Of a DNA stretch of 64,000 nt, positions 1 to 11,373 are shown piece after piece. The stretch is from positions 124,001 to 188,000 of the forward strand of contig NW_025954966.1 in assembly GCF_022376445.1 (NCBI RefSeq), written 5' to 3'. Made by a program: the position numbers and the translations under genes. Numbering within the stretch: position 1 is the stretch's first letter; each line of letters begins with the position of its first letter. Source of the stretch: Fomitopsis serialis (Eukaryota > Basidiomycota > Agaricomycetes > Polyporales > Fomitopsidaceae). Below the pieces are notes generated by a model. That model saw nothing but the letters and a program-made list of their open reading frames with translations. It searched no databases and had not been told where the DNA came from.

Positions 1-1739
1 CCTGGTCCTGGCAACCGGGAGTTTCGACAAGGGTTCTCATTCGGCGGACGAGCTCCACTGTCTGCTCCTGTACACCCTATGCCTTCAATGGGACCCTCGT
101 CCTCAAACGGAAACTCGCGCAGAGGCCACCACCACAAGCATTCGCTCTCCCATAGTTTCTTCTCTTTCCTGGAACCCGGTACCAATCAAGACGAGCTCCA
201 CACCACTCCAGCGCCGGTACCTGTGAGCCCATGGATGCCGATCTCGCCGTTCCCCCATGAGACGTATGCCGACGAGAAGCATGCACCTCTGCTGAACGGT
301 CATGCAACCCGCGACCAGAGCGCACCGGAGAAGGTTCGAGCTTTGCCGAAGATCGCGCCGGAGGCTGTAGGCGTAGCCGTGACCGAGTTCCTGCTCGGTG
401 TATGGCTATGGATTACAGCGCAGCAAGTGGGCTCGCTCGCGTGCACAGGGCTGGGGTACTGGATCGTATTCGACGCGTTCGGCGTCGCCTTAGGACACAT
501 CGTGCCAGGATACCTGGCGTCACCTTCGATGCAAGCCCAGTACCGGAGACCTTTCGGGTGAGATCTTTTAACTTCTGCGTTGAGAGATACTGACAGGTTG
601 GATTGGGCAGCAATGCGCGCCTGGAGACGGTGGTCGCGTTTGCTCAGTCAGTCTACCTTATCTTTGCGTCTGTGTACGTCTGCAAGGAGACCGTCGAGCA
701 TCTCCTGCTCTCGTCCGGAGAGGGACATCACCATCACAATGGGGATGAAGTACAAGAATTCTTCGGGTTCGTACATTCGCGTGGCATCGCGAGCTGTCAG
801 AGCTGACGTCTCTCGCAGCGTCGACTTCCCTTTCTGGCTGCTCCTCATCACCCTCGCCTCGCTGCTCACGACAACATTTGGCTTCAACAATCATTCGAAG
901 CTGGTTAGCAGTACGTGCATAGACGGGTACAACAACGGTGATATTCTGACTTGGTTCTGTGTTTTGCTAGCTGCGGGGAACCATATCCCTCCTTTGACCA
1001 CATATTTGCCCTCCCGCTATCGTTACTTCGCGTCGTCACTAACATACCCTCCTCGACTAATGAACCTCCTAACAAACCCATATACACTCGCACCCATAGT
1101 CTTTTGTATGGTCCTACTCGTAGGCCCAAGTTTCATCCCTCCGTCAGTACCTCAGATCCACGTTGTGATACCTGTCACTGATTGACGCAATGTGCAGCTG
1201 GCAGCACCGGTTCTTCGATCTTGTCTTAGCAGGATTCGAAACGGTTGCCACGTTCAGCATTGCGTACTCGGCTGCGGTCGCCCTCGGCGCCGTCCTCCTG
1301 CAAACGTCCCCCGCACGAGGGCTCGCCGGGGGGCGCATGGAGGCGTTCCTTCGAGCCATGCGCGAGGTCTGTCCTCTCATACCCGGGCTCGCATCCGTCG
1401 CTGACTACGCTCTCGCCACAGATTGAACGCCATCCGCAAGTCGTGCACCTCCCAGCACCTCACATCTGGCAGCTCACGCCGAATCTCACGCTCCCCCAAG
1501 AGCACTGGATGTATGCGCACCACCCCGTGTCCGCCATCGACACGAAGGCCCAGGGCCCGGCGCAGTCGCTCGTCGTCACGCTCGAGCTGCACGTCCGGCA
1601 AGACCTCGACGACGACCAGGTGCTCGGCCTGACGAAGTGGGCGTGGGAGCGCTGCTCACATGCGCTGCACTTCGGGTCGAGGGGTGGCGAGGGCGGCGAG
1701 GCGGAGGCGGAGGTCACCGTCGGCATAGTCAGGGAGTGA
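1..1739 (+). CDS. CDF-family (Zrg17-like) zinc transporter subunit, 5' partial
   Basis: Spliced model with exons 1-557, 611-766, 819-910, 971-1142, 1198-1366 and 1422-1739; the frame is open to the left window edge, so the N-terminus is missing. The protein has a low-complexity His/Ser-rich front, hydrophobic segments (around 380-520, 620-700, 820-890, 1040-1140 and 1210-1300), a His-rich loop GEGHHHHNGDE (about 715-750), and a soluble C-terminal domain (from about 1425) with the beta-alpha-beta look of CDF cytosolic domains. CDF proteins move zinc into secretory compartments. The last membrane segment before the cytosolic domain lacks the HxxxD zinc ligands of transporting CDFs, which fits a Zrg17-like partner that works with an Msc2-type subunit in the ER. 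Family placement is from motif recognition; the exact subfamily is inferred. No frame break was seen in this gene. Confidence 0.72.
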
Positions 1740-1984
1740 GCTTCGCGGACCTGTGCGTGCGTAATGGGTGATAATGAGTAGAAGGATACGCTGCGTGATT
1801 TGGGCTTGGGTGTTCGTTTTCTTGTATTTATAGCTTTCGGCACTTCGTGTATATAACTCACGTACGCTCCTTGAATACCGATAGGCAGACAACGCGGACT
1901 GGGCCAAGACCGGCAATAAAGTGTAGCATTCGACATGACACGGCGCATACGGTCATACAGAGGGAGGGACATGTGGGGAGGTCC

Positions 1985-3445
1985 TTACTTTTTGCCTTTC
2001 GCCGGAGCCTTGTCTTTGCCTTTGCCTTTGCCGAAGGACTTGCCCTCGAATCCTGGGCGAGCTTTGTTCTTCGTCTTGCCGGCCTTGCCCTTGTCGTTCC
2101 GTCGCTCATGGCGCGAGGCGATGTTGTCCGTCCGCTTCTTCTGCTTCGCGGCCATGCTGGTGGCGAGCTGCTCCTTCCGCTGGTCCCTGCGATTCGACTA
2201 AGTTCGGCACACCCAGCGGGAACTCGAAAGAGGACATGTGCGCACCACTCCTTCTTGCTCTTCTGCTTCACCTTGTCCTTCCGCTTCGCCGCCTTCTTCA
2301 GCCGGCCCTCGTCGTCGTGCACCTTCACGCCCTCCATCCGCGCCTCGGCCTTCTCCCACTTCTCGCGCTCCTCCAGCGCCTTCCGCTTCTCCTCGGGCAT
2401 GGACGCCGCTTTCTCCTTCCGAGAGGCGAGCTGCTCGAGTGCCTGCGACGGGTTCGACGAGGTCTTGAGATGCGCCTTCTTGCTGCTGTTGGAGGAGCCG
2501 GCGACGGCGGAGAACGCGATGCTGGTGAACTTGGCCTTCGGATCGTGCAGGTGGCCCGCCTTGGATGAAGGCCCCTCATCCGGCACGAGCAGTTGGGTCT
2601 GCGAACCGTCAATAAAAGACTTTCTCGTGCCACCGTGAGCTGTACGCACCTGGGTGGGTGGGCCCTTGTCCCGCGACTGGTCCTTGTCCTTCCCCTTCTT
2701 CCCCTTCATCTCCTCCTCTCTGCGGATCTTCTCCTTGGTCTCCTTCCGCCGCCGCTCCCGCATCGCCGCCCGCTGCCTGCGCCGCTCCTCGAGCAGCTCG
2801 TCCCTGCTCCCCGCCTCACCGTCCCCGCCGACCTTCGGTCCCCTCCGTAGCTGGGCCATGCGTGCATGCAGCTTTTCGCGCAGCGCCTCGATCCCGCCGG
2901 TCTCGGGCATGGGCACCATGTCGTCCTCGGACTCTGCTGCGTCCTCCCGTAGGTCCATGGGCTCGTCTACGTCCATCCCGTCCGAGCCGGACTCGGCGTC
3001 GGCCTGAGAGGCCTTCCGCTTGCCCTTGCTCTTCGCGCTCGCGGCATTGTCGGACGCCTTCAGACCCTCGTTCTGGATGTCGAGGATGGTTTTGTGGTTT
3101 GCGGGGTCGAGCTGGGGCGCACGTCGTCATGAAAAACTTCAGCGACGCAGCTTTCCGACACACCTTCTCTTTCTTCGCTTTTTTCGACGCCTCCTTGATG
3201 GCCTGCTTCGGCGCCTTCTGTTTCTTACTGTGCTTTTGGTATTTGGAGGCGATCTATCCCAGAGAAGAGACGGGTGTTGGCTCGCGCTCCCGGGCTTGTC
3301 TCAAGACAGGCTGGAATGCACTGACCTGCTCTTCGCTTTGCTCCTGCACTAGGTAATACCTTGCCGGAATAAGCTTCAAAAGAGTTTCGAACGTTTGGTT
3401 GTGCCTCTCGAGAGATGCCCTCAGGTCTGCCGCTGGTGTGGGCAT
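1985..3445 (-). CDS. RRP14: SURF6/Rrp14-family 60S ribosome biogenesis factor
   Basis: Minus-strand gene with exons 3326-3445, 3164-3253, 2650-3111, 2246-2598 and 1985-2186. The start is the ATG at 3445; the frame extends a little upstream only through a GTG codon. The N-terminus (SLERHNQTFETLLKLIPARYY) is the Rrp14 N-terminal helix. The centre is acidic, and the C-terminal half is the very Lys/Arg/Glu-rich SURF6 domain with the RRRQRAAMRERRR stretch, TQLLVPDEG and an EEREKWEKAEARMEG helix. The C-terminus ends in a GKGKGKDKAPAKGKK basic tail. The family binds pre-rRNA in the nucleolus and acts in large-subunit assembly and cell polarity. The intron at 2187-2245 uses an acceptor that joins EW to DQRKEQ, as the family alignment requires. 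Its 3' end converges with the CDF gene 245 bp away. All exons join in frame. Confidence 0.88.
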
Positions 3446-3878
3446 GTCCACTCGGATAACCGTTGAGTATATGGTGGGAGGAGCGGGCGAGAGGTCGATA
3501 GTGTTGGTGGTAGGTACCAGGAGCCTCTCTCGGCCCTCATCAGATCTGACGCGCGCCAGGAATTTCGTAAGCGCCCATGTACGCTCCTCAGCACTCTACC
3601 GCACTTTAAGTACCGTATGTACCAAATCATTATGACAATGCTCCGCTCGAGCAGTGCCACTGCACCTTTGAGGATCTCAAACCATGCTACAATGCCCTGA
3701 GCATCCAGTACAAGTCAACTCACGATTGTCGAAGCAGATAGATGGTGTCAATGAATATTTTGTGGTGGGTGGCCAACGCGGAAAACGGTAAGCATAAGCA
3801 CTGGTACAAGTGCCTGCAACGAGCAGCAAATTGTATAGAGCGACAAGAGGGGAGTAAATGTGACGATGACGGATGCAA
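3446..3878. other. intergenic stretch, no gene seen
   Basis: Only short shadow reading frames occur here. It holds the upstream region of the minus-strand Rrp14 gene and the downstream region of the coiled-coil gene. No repeat or RNA signature was noticed. Confidence 0.5.
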
Positions 3879-4825
3879 CTATGGTGGGTGTGAGTCTGCT
3901 ACACTCATTGATCGGCCTTTACGAGGTGGATTGCGACGCAGCACGGGCTTCTCGGAGCGTACAACAGGTGGCTCTGCCTGAGCACTGGCAGTAGCCTTGG
4001 GCCGCTCATCTGGCATGCGACTTCCACTGGCACAATGTCCTTGTTCAAGGCGAGGCTGAGCTGAGTCGTGGACAGTGGCGAGGCCACTGAGGCGGGCTGG
4101 GACAGGCTCCCTAGCAGTGCCAGGAAGAGGACCGGGAACCGTGCACCCATCTAGTACAGCAGACACATTAGAGACTCGGAACGTAAGAAACGATGTACAG
4201 ACTCACCAGAGCTGAAGATCGTAGCAGTACCATCAGCAGCGGCATGGCTGGCCATAGAGGCCTGCCCATCAGTCTCCGTATCGTCCGGGGCTGCCGGGAT
4301 GGCTACCTTGCGGCGAGGGCGAGGCCTACCCTGCTGCGTAACATCCGTTGCTCGGTGGCCAGCACTGGCCACCTCCTTGCGACCAGCTGCAGCCGCGCCG
4401 GCATCCTCCAACTTCCGCAAGGAGTGTGCAGTTGTCCCGCCTCGCGGTTGCTTCCCTATTAGGCGGGAGTTAGCAGCAACAACCTGCTGCTTGCGCTTTG
4501 CCTCCTTCCTCGCTGTGCGAGACGCGGTTTGCTCCTCCAAACTCACAAGCCCCTCCTGAGCCAAACGTGCCTCCTCCTTCCTCGCTAAGTCCTCACGCTT
4601 CCGCTTCCGCTCTAGCTTCTTCCGCAGGACTTCAATCTCTTGCTCCTTGAGTCGGAGGAGTGCGTGATCGCGCTGGACTTGGTCCATGCATGCCTGTGCG
4701 ATGACGCGTAGCTCGTTGGCCTGCTCCATGAGAACGGTACGGGAGGCATAGGGAGGAGGAGGAAGAGGTAGTCCGGCAAGAATAAAGCCAACCGGTTGGC
4801 CTGAGAAAGGGAGACCTGTGTTCAT
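3879..4825 (-). CDS. hypothetical coiled-coil, basic protein (lineage-specific)
   Basis: Two-exon model, 4207-4825 and 3879-4150, joined across a gtgagt...ctag intron in matching phase, about 296 residues. I do not recognise the family. The N-terminus is short and Pro-rich (LAGLPLPPPPYAS). Residues of roughly 35-120 form a heptad-like helix rich in Leu, Glu, Arg and Lys (for example RLKEQEIEVLRKKLERKRKR), followed by Ala/Gly/Arg-rich disordered sequence and the C-terminal exon ending SMSVADSHPP. The ATG at 4972 would add about 49 residues, but that extension runs through an inverted repeat and looks unconstrained, so 4825 is preferred. Open frames across both exons with good splice signals argue for a real gene. 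The bZIP-like basic/heptad look is suggestive only. Confidence 0.5.
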
Positions 4826-4901
4826 GGTGTCGTAGCGGTAGTAGGCGGGGATGTTCGTAAAGGTTCGAAACCCCCGGTGCGTCGTACGTACGGTCATATA
4901 T

Positions 4902-5021
4902 ACCCCCCAATGGGTCACCTTCCAAATATGGGGGTACACCATCCCCAAGACAGCACGCGCACCGACTTCCATATTCGGTCATACAATCTCCCAATATGGA
5001 AGGTGACCGATTGGGGGATAC
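4902..5021. repeat. imperfect inverted repeat, about 33-bp arms
   Basis: The left arm (about 4902-4937) reads accccccaatgggtcacctt then ccaaatatggggg; the right arm (about 4989-5021) is its near reverse complement (cccaatatggaaggtgaccg then attggggg). About 50 bp lie between them, including a partial direct repeat of cggtcata. The structure could fold into a hairpin, or could be the ends of a tiny non-autonomous element. Confidence 0.65.
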
Positions 5022-6183
5022 CGAGGCATCCCATCGGTGGTTTAACGTTTAGGTAAGCTTCAGTCTCTGGTTGGCTCAGGTTGCAGCGACTATTTTGTGT
5101 GGTCATCTATCAAGGCACGCACATAACTTGAGTTCTTTTCATTCCCGAATTGTATGCGTGCCGGTAAAGCTCCGCAAATTGGGATCAGTACTACCAGTGC
5201 AAGTTATGTAACACATCGTCGACTTGATTGGAGGTATGGGCCTTTGTGCGCTGTGCAATCGTCCAGATGGAACTGCAGGCTGATACGCAACTCACGGAGC
5301 AGGGTCTCGGATGTCCACCATCAGTCGCCACGGAATGTCTGCGCTCGCAGACGTACCAAGTATCTCACTTGGGTTCAATGGCGGCACAAACAGAGCCAAC
5401 AGATGTCTGCGAGAATGCGATGCTTTAAGCACTCAATAGAATCCAGCGCCACTACCCCGAAGTATTCTTCAGGAACCGTCGCACGCACGCAACGTCAAGT
5501 TCAAGCAATGTGTTAGATGCCTACATACGTCAATTAGAGACTCGAAATCAGTGCTCAGGTAAGAGCCACAGGTATCTGCAAGCGACGGGACACTCACGAG
5601 CACTGGCTAGAAATGTGTTTAACAATTGTCACACCGACACAGGGCGGTAACCGCTTGAACATCTATCAGGGACGGTCGTCCCCGTAGGGGCCATCCGAGA
5701 TCGTCTGGATACCAGCAGGACATTGTGTGAATTGACAGAGTATCTGCCAAATCCGCTAGGTCCCCTTACTCAGCGAACAACTCCCAATCGTAAATCTTGA
5801 CATCAGTGTGCAGCAAAGGCATATGCAACCAGTGTCTCACCTAGTTCGCTAGCCCACCATATCTGCTTAAATGTAAGAAGGCTGCTTCCATCTGAACGGA
5901 GAGAACATCATGTAGTCCATCGAATCAGGCGGTGCATGCCCCAGCATACCTACGAGATTGCAGGGGTGGGGGTGTTATCGCCAGACACGAATCCTGAACT
6001 GCATTGAGTGGATCTTGCGGACAGTAGGCATACGATCGTTTGCGGAACCACAGGTCAGTAGACGAGATACCCACCGAGTAAGGCGATGGCGCATGATATA
6101 CATTTGTGGTACCGGATCAGCTGGTGCGCGAGTGATGTACAAAATACAAAGCGTAATATCTAGAGACAGGGATATGTCTGCAT
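5022..6183. other. gene-poor stretch, nothing identified
   Basis: About 1.2 kb with only short frames (the longest 120 codons, at 5154-5516 on the plus strand, with no recognisable motif). Base composition is less GC-rich than the flanking genes. No transposase, reverse transcriptase or RNA gene is apparent. Confidence 0.45.
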
Positions 6184-6831
<648 letters not shown>

Positions 6832-7081
6832 CGTTGATTCCTGTAAGTCTGTGGTAGTCCCAGAGATATGGAGGGCTAACGATGCGACGACGATGGAGGA
6901 CGTCGAGGCGAGCAGCGAACCTGTGTAAGCGCCGCAAGCGCGCCCCTTCATGTGTGTGACGGTGTAACGGATGACCGTGACCGAGTACCGCTCTGCCACT
7001 GCTCGGGTTGCGCTGAGACCACTCTGGTAGGGACAGCCCTTCACATGCTTCACATCTACCCATTATTTGCCACAAGTCGGG

Positions 7082-8290
7082 ATGGACAAAACGAACCAGG
7101 AACTTAGCCAGGAATTCTACATCCATTTCAATGCGGCGCAATCTGGTCTGCTACTCTACGTATCGGCCTGCAGGACTATTCCTGAAATGCGATCTCGACA
7201 GAACTTGCGTCACGGGCCAACGAATTGAACTTGGGTAGCACAGACTCGAAAGCACTACAGCAGCTATCAACCGACTTCGCTAAATTGAGGAAGGAATTAA
7301 CGGACGCCACGAGCTTCCTGCCAAGTTATGATCAGAGACAATGTGAACTGGTGAGTCCGTTCAGTTACCGTCAGGACTGTAGACGAGTGCTCAGCTTTTC
7401 TCAGCGACTAAAGGAAGTCGAGGGGTCCCTAGAGAAACTCAGGACAGCCGCTGCACCGAAGCCGAAGTTCGCGTTTAAGCGCAAAGCGAAGACATCTACT
7501 ACATCTCCATCGCCATCGTCTACCTCGTCCGCCTCGAAAGTTGCGCCCATTACTTCAGCACTGGTAGATGTCTCATCAAGCACTCCCTCAAGCTTCGCTG
7601 GCGTGACACTATCTGGCCGTAGCCACGAGTTCCTCGACCTGTCCTCTCTCCCACCTGTGGTTTCCGCTACGGATCTCATCATTTCTGATCTGGACCACTG
7701 CGTGGTGTACATGCTCTCAGAGACCCGTTCCAAGGATGGCGTTGCGCGCGATGTCAAGATTACCGCTCTCCATGCGCGTAATATCAGAAACAGTGTATTG
7801 ATCATGCCCGTCATCGACGGTAGCGCACTGCTCCACGATCTCTCGAGATGCGTCCTTGCTCTCGGCTGTCATCAGGTCTGTGCTCGCCAGTCTCCACTCA
7901 TTTCAGGTCGACTCATACGATGCTAGTATCGCATGCATAGTTCGACGCAGACGGACGTCTACATATCCCTTGCATCTAATCCGATCATTGAGCACTGCAA
8001 AGGGATCCGATTCACCAAGTATCCTCGATATCTTCACAGCGCCGGCGATGAACTACCGGTGCGTTCCTTCGTCGATTCTATTTATCATGATAAGAACTGC
8101 TCACGCATCACCATGTCAGAGTAACCTAGCGGTGCAAGATTTCTCCCATATACGCCCCACTCCCTCGCCGAACTGGTCCAACCTTCCGGAAGGCTCTATA
8201 CCACCAGAGGAGAGCTGGCCAAAGCACGGAGACTCGGACAATGTCGAGGTTGATCGTGTCCTTCAAAGACTACTGCCGTCCAGCACATAA
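7082..8290 (+). CDS. TBCC: tubulin-folding cofactor C (TBCC)
   Basis: Exons 7082-7145, 7202-7350, 7405-7876, 7927-8058 and 8120-8290. The N-terminal spectrin-like helical domain contains QEFYIHFNAAQ and ELTDATSFLPSYDQRQ. It is followed by a Ser/Thr-rich linker and the beta-helical C-CAP/TBCC domain, with GRSHEFLDLSSLPP and HQYRMHSSTQTDVYISLASN; the Arg in YRMHSS corresponds to the arginine finger, and PIIEHCKGIRFTKYP follows. The C-terminus has VQDFSHIRPTPSPNWS as in other family members. Cofactor C works with cofactors D and E to trigger GTP hydrolysis by beta-tubulin and release the folded heterodimer. The second intron begins directly after YDQRQCEL. It is divergently oriented to RBX1, so the 250 bp between them is a shared promoter region. 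No frame break was found. Confidence 0.92.
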
Positions 8291-8999
8291 TTTCCATGGG
8301 TCCAGGTGCATTGTGGCCCGGAATCTTCGGTTGAGCTTCCGCAATAGACATGGCGATGCAGGCGGCATTGCATTTCACGTTGCAGGGTCCGTGAGCGTCC
8401 ATCGAACCTGTACTTCGATTGTCTGCCATTCGCGACGTGAACAGGAGGCCGATATCGCAACTTTGTCGACTTGGCCATCTCGAAAAATGAACCACGGTGT
8501 ACCCTTTCATGTACTTGTTTCGCCTTACATCCACCATTAGTCGGAAGGTGCATCGCCGCGCCCTTAGGACCCCTTCCGAGACGGTACAAATCATGCGGAA
8601 TCGAGTTGACAGAACCACGACGGTAAACACCAGGTCAGTCAGCGCATTGTCTGTGTCAGCAAAGGGTTCTGATTTTGCTTGCGCGCGCTCAGCTATTGTG
8701 GGGGCATTCAAAGCCAAGTAATAGTGAGACGGTATTGCCTCGAAATTGTCGCGAGAGATGCCGATGAGGGTTGACATTGATTTGTCAACGACACGGACAT
8801 GCGGTACTCGACTGGAACCCGTCGAGAGCTGGGATGGAGCTGAAAACAAATGTGCCTTCGAGAACGTAGATCGAGCGCTGGAGGTCTCCAGGAAAGGTAG
8901 TATTGGGCATAGCCTCAGTTGATGCACGCAGCACAGCCAAATCTGCCACGCGTCATGGGTCACAAAAGGCTCTGCTCTGCGGTGAGGTGACTCACACAT
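8196..8999 (-). CDS. unassigned minus-strand open frame (267 codons)
   Basis: An ATG-initiated frame of 267 codons that overlaps the 3' end of the cofactor C gene on the opposite strand. It is longer than expected by chance for this composition, but I recognise no family, catalytic motif or membrane segment, and the translation is unusually rich in His, Cys and Arg at its start. It could be a lineage-specific or decayed gene, or chance. It is listed so that the 760-bp gap is not read as empty. Confidence 0.2.
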   Translation of the reverse strand: MCESPHRRAEPFVTHDAWQIWLCCVHQLRLCPILPFLETSSARSTFSKAHLFSAPSQLSTGSSRVPHVRVVDKSMSTLIGISRDNFEAIPSHYYLALNAPTIAERAQAKSEPFADTDNALTDLVFTVVVLSTRFRMICTVSEGVLRARRCTFRLMVDVRRNKYMKGYTVVHFSRWPSRQSCDIGLLFTSRMADNRSTGSMDAHGPCNVKCNAACIAMSIAEAQPKIPGHNAPGPMEIMCWTAVVFEGHDQPRHCPSLRALASSPLVV

Positions 9000-9053
9000 A
9001 GCAATATAAATACAGATGACTCATGAGAATGATGTTGTCTCTCAGTATTCGGT

Positions 9054-10989
9054 ATGGGTAACGCAGCCAGTGCAGATGCGCACAGATTGCCTCTAACCGA
9101 AGACATACTCCGGGTCATCCTTGAGCAGGTCTGTCTCAGCTCGTGTTGTCGTTGTGAGTTGGTGACTGAATGACGAGCAGATTCCTCGTGAGGACCTCAA
9201 ATCCGCGTCGCTGGTCAACCGCGATCTCGCCGCTGTGTCGCGTAGCTTCATCCTTCGACAATTCGTACTGAATCTAGCGCACGAGGACAAGTGCCAGCGC
9301 AGGCTGGATACGTTGCGTCTATCGACAAGTGTCTCCCAGTATGTGAAGGAGCTATCAATCGTAGGCGATCTCGCGCACAAAAGGTGGTGGCAATATCTCG
9401 CGGAGGTTGAAGATGGGCCGGTGACTATGCAGGTCCAGGCTCTTGAAGAACTCCAACAGCACATACAGAACGGTATATTCAAGGCTGGGCTCAAGCGTGT
9501 GAGGTGAGCTCCATGTTACGATTGTCGACTGTGGACGGGCTTATCATTAGCTCAGGTGGGATGCTGGCCTGGACATGCCGGTCGCCTTGATAGAAGCTAT
9601 ACAAGTAGCATTCCCAGAATGCAGCTTCGTACTCGAGAAATACGCAGGCTCAGCCCTCCCGCCTATGCCCACTCTCGTATCGCTCACGGCAACCGTACAC
9701 TGCCACGGCGATCCTCTTCTCAATTTTCAGCCCATATTGCGTCATGCAACGGGACTGCGTACTCTGCAGATCTCAGCATACAACCACACAGGCTGCGTCG
9801 TACGCGGTTATACAGAGGCCGAATTTGCAGCCCTCCCGAAACCATTCCTGACGTATGACCCGTCACAGCCGGTTTGCGGAGGCAGTGGTCCGATGCTTCA
9901 AGACCTGGTCCTGGAGCGTTTCAGTTGGAGCGTGGAGGGTGCCGTCAGCTGTCTCGAGCAGATGTCATGGTCGCACCTGCGCAAGCTGGAGCTACGTCGC
10001 CGCGATTCCGTCCCACTTCTCCAAGCCTGTGTCCCTGTCAGTTCTAACATGCCATTCCTCGAGGAATTTGTATACACGACGTGGTACGGAAGCGAAGAGA
10101 CCCGTGCTGACATTACGCAGGCGCTCCAAGACTTCTTATCGAGTACCTCGGGACTTCAGGTTTTACACGTGGAAGGACCTCATCATCCTTTGGTCTCAAC
10201 CATCGTCGCGCACCACGGGGAGACCCTGCGTTCCCTTGTGCTGCACGATCACGAACGTCGCGATGAGCCCCAGCGAACGACACTGACTCTGGGGGGCCTT
10301 CGGCGATTGGGCGAGAAGTGTCGCTCACTGCATCATCTCGGAATCGACGTTGATGCGGACTACACTGTTTCTCACACAGACTCAGAGGTGACTCTCCATC
10401 AATTCTGATCAAAACTAGGGTCTGACATTGTGGACGTACAGGCGGAGACATTGACGACATTCATCAACTCCGCTGACTACTTCCCTGCTCTGCGCAAATT
10501 GACTCTATACACGCTGCTGGGGATAACCAGGCTACCCAGCGCCTCGCAGGATGATCTCCGTATGCTGGACCCCTTAGCGTACTCAAGGAACATGTGCCCT
10601 TCATGTTGATGCCTGACGTCGGCGACATCGCTGGCACTCCTGGTCCCAGGACGGGGAAGCTGGACTCAATCGTCGCCAATATCGGAGAACAGGACAGGCT
10701 GATGGGAATTGGGCGCCCTGCAGGTAAATTCTCTGAACCTCATGCTCTCGAAATACACTGATGGAGCCTGGTAAAAGGCTGGGTAACCTGGGAGCGGAGT
10801 AATCGCTTCAAGATGACACTAGAGAGGGAAGTCGATGGTCAGCGCAACCACCTGATTAATGCATCGTGGACAGACGGCTCTTCGTTTGTCTTTGAGCGCA
10901 CCCCAATAGCGTGGATGGTCGAGCGCGGCAACAAGTGGGTGGAAACAGAATACTTGGAACCGCCCGAGAGCGTGTCCAGATGGCGGTAG
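9054..10989 (+). CDS. F-box/LRR-like protein, tandem copy 1 (frame break in exon 4)
   Basis: Exons 9054-9128, 9181-9503, 9556-10387, 10442-about 10723, and a last exon of about 10780-10989. The N-terminus MGNAASADAHRLPLTEDIL combines an N-myristoylation-type start (Gly2, Ser6) with the beginning of an F-box-like helix bundle continuing IPREDLKSASLVNRDLAAVS. The rest has leucine-rich, F-box-partner-like repeats (LRTLQISAYN, LRKLELRRRD, LQVLHVEGPH, LRSLVLHDHE). Such proteins usually present substrates to SCF ligases; the ligand here is unknown. It is a close paralogue of the next gene. Near 10580 the frame is lost by one base compared with the paralogue (copy 2 has VLKDHV; copy 1 reads correctly only after a shift). 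The frame is then open to tag at 10987. This is either an assembly indel or a recent lesion. Confidence 0.6.
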
Positions 10990-11373
10990 ACACATTAGGA
11001 GGATCCTTACAGTAATCACGTCCGGCGAGCACTGACTATCAAGCCGGCGCTGTGTCCGGTTTCTATTGTGTATGAACGCTCCGTCTGACACCACCTCAAG
11101 AACGATGCAGTGATACTTAGTTGAACAACGGCTGCTTACCGCCGCATCAACGCGGTCGGCTCAAATCACTCTGGATCATCTCTGGCATGCATAGCCACAC
11201 TGCTTAGCGTGGGGTGGCAGGTCTTGTCTTGTCATCGTCTTGTCAGTTGACCGCCATCATGGCCACAGTCATAGGCTCCGCCGATTTCAAGTGATTCCTG
11301 TGAGGCAGTGCAAGTATGGATGTTCTAACTGGAAGGAACCTGACCCTACTATCCCAGGTAGATACATCTTCTC

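Noticed and set aside
1847..2638. 263-codon plus-strand frame opposite the Rrp14 gene
   Set aside because: It is the antisense shadow of Lys/Glu-rich codons, which read as Leu/Ser/Phe-rich sequence on the other strand and rarely contain stops; the Rrp14 frame explains it.
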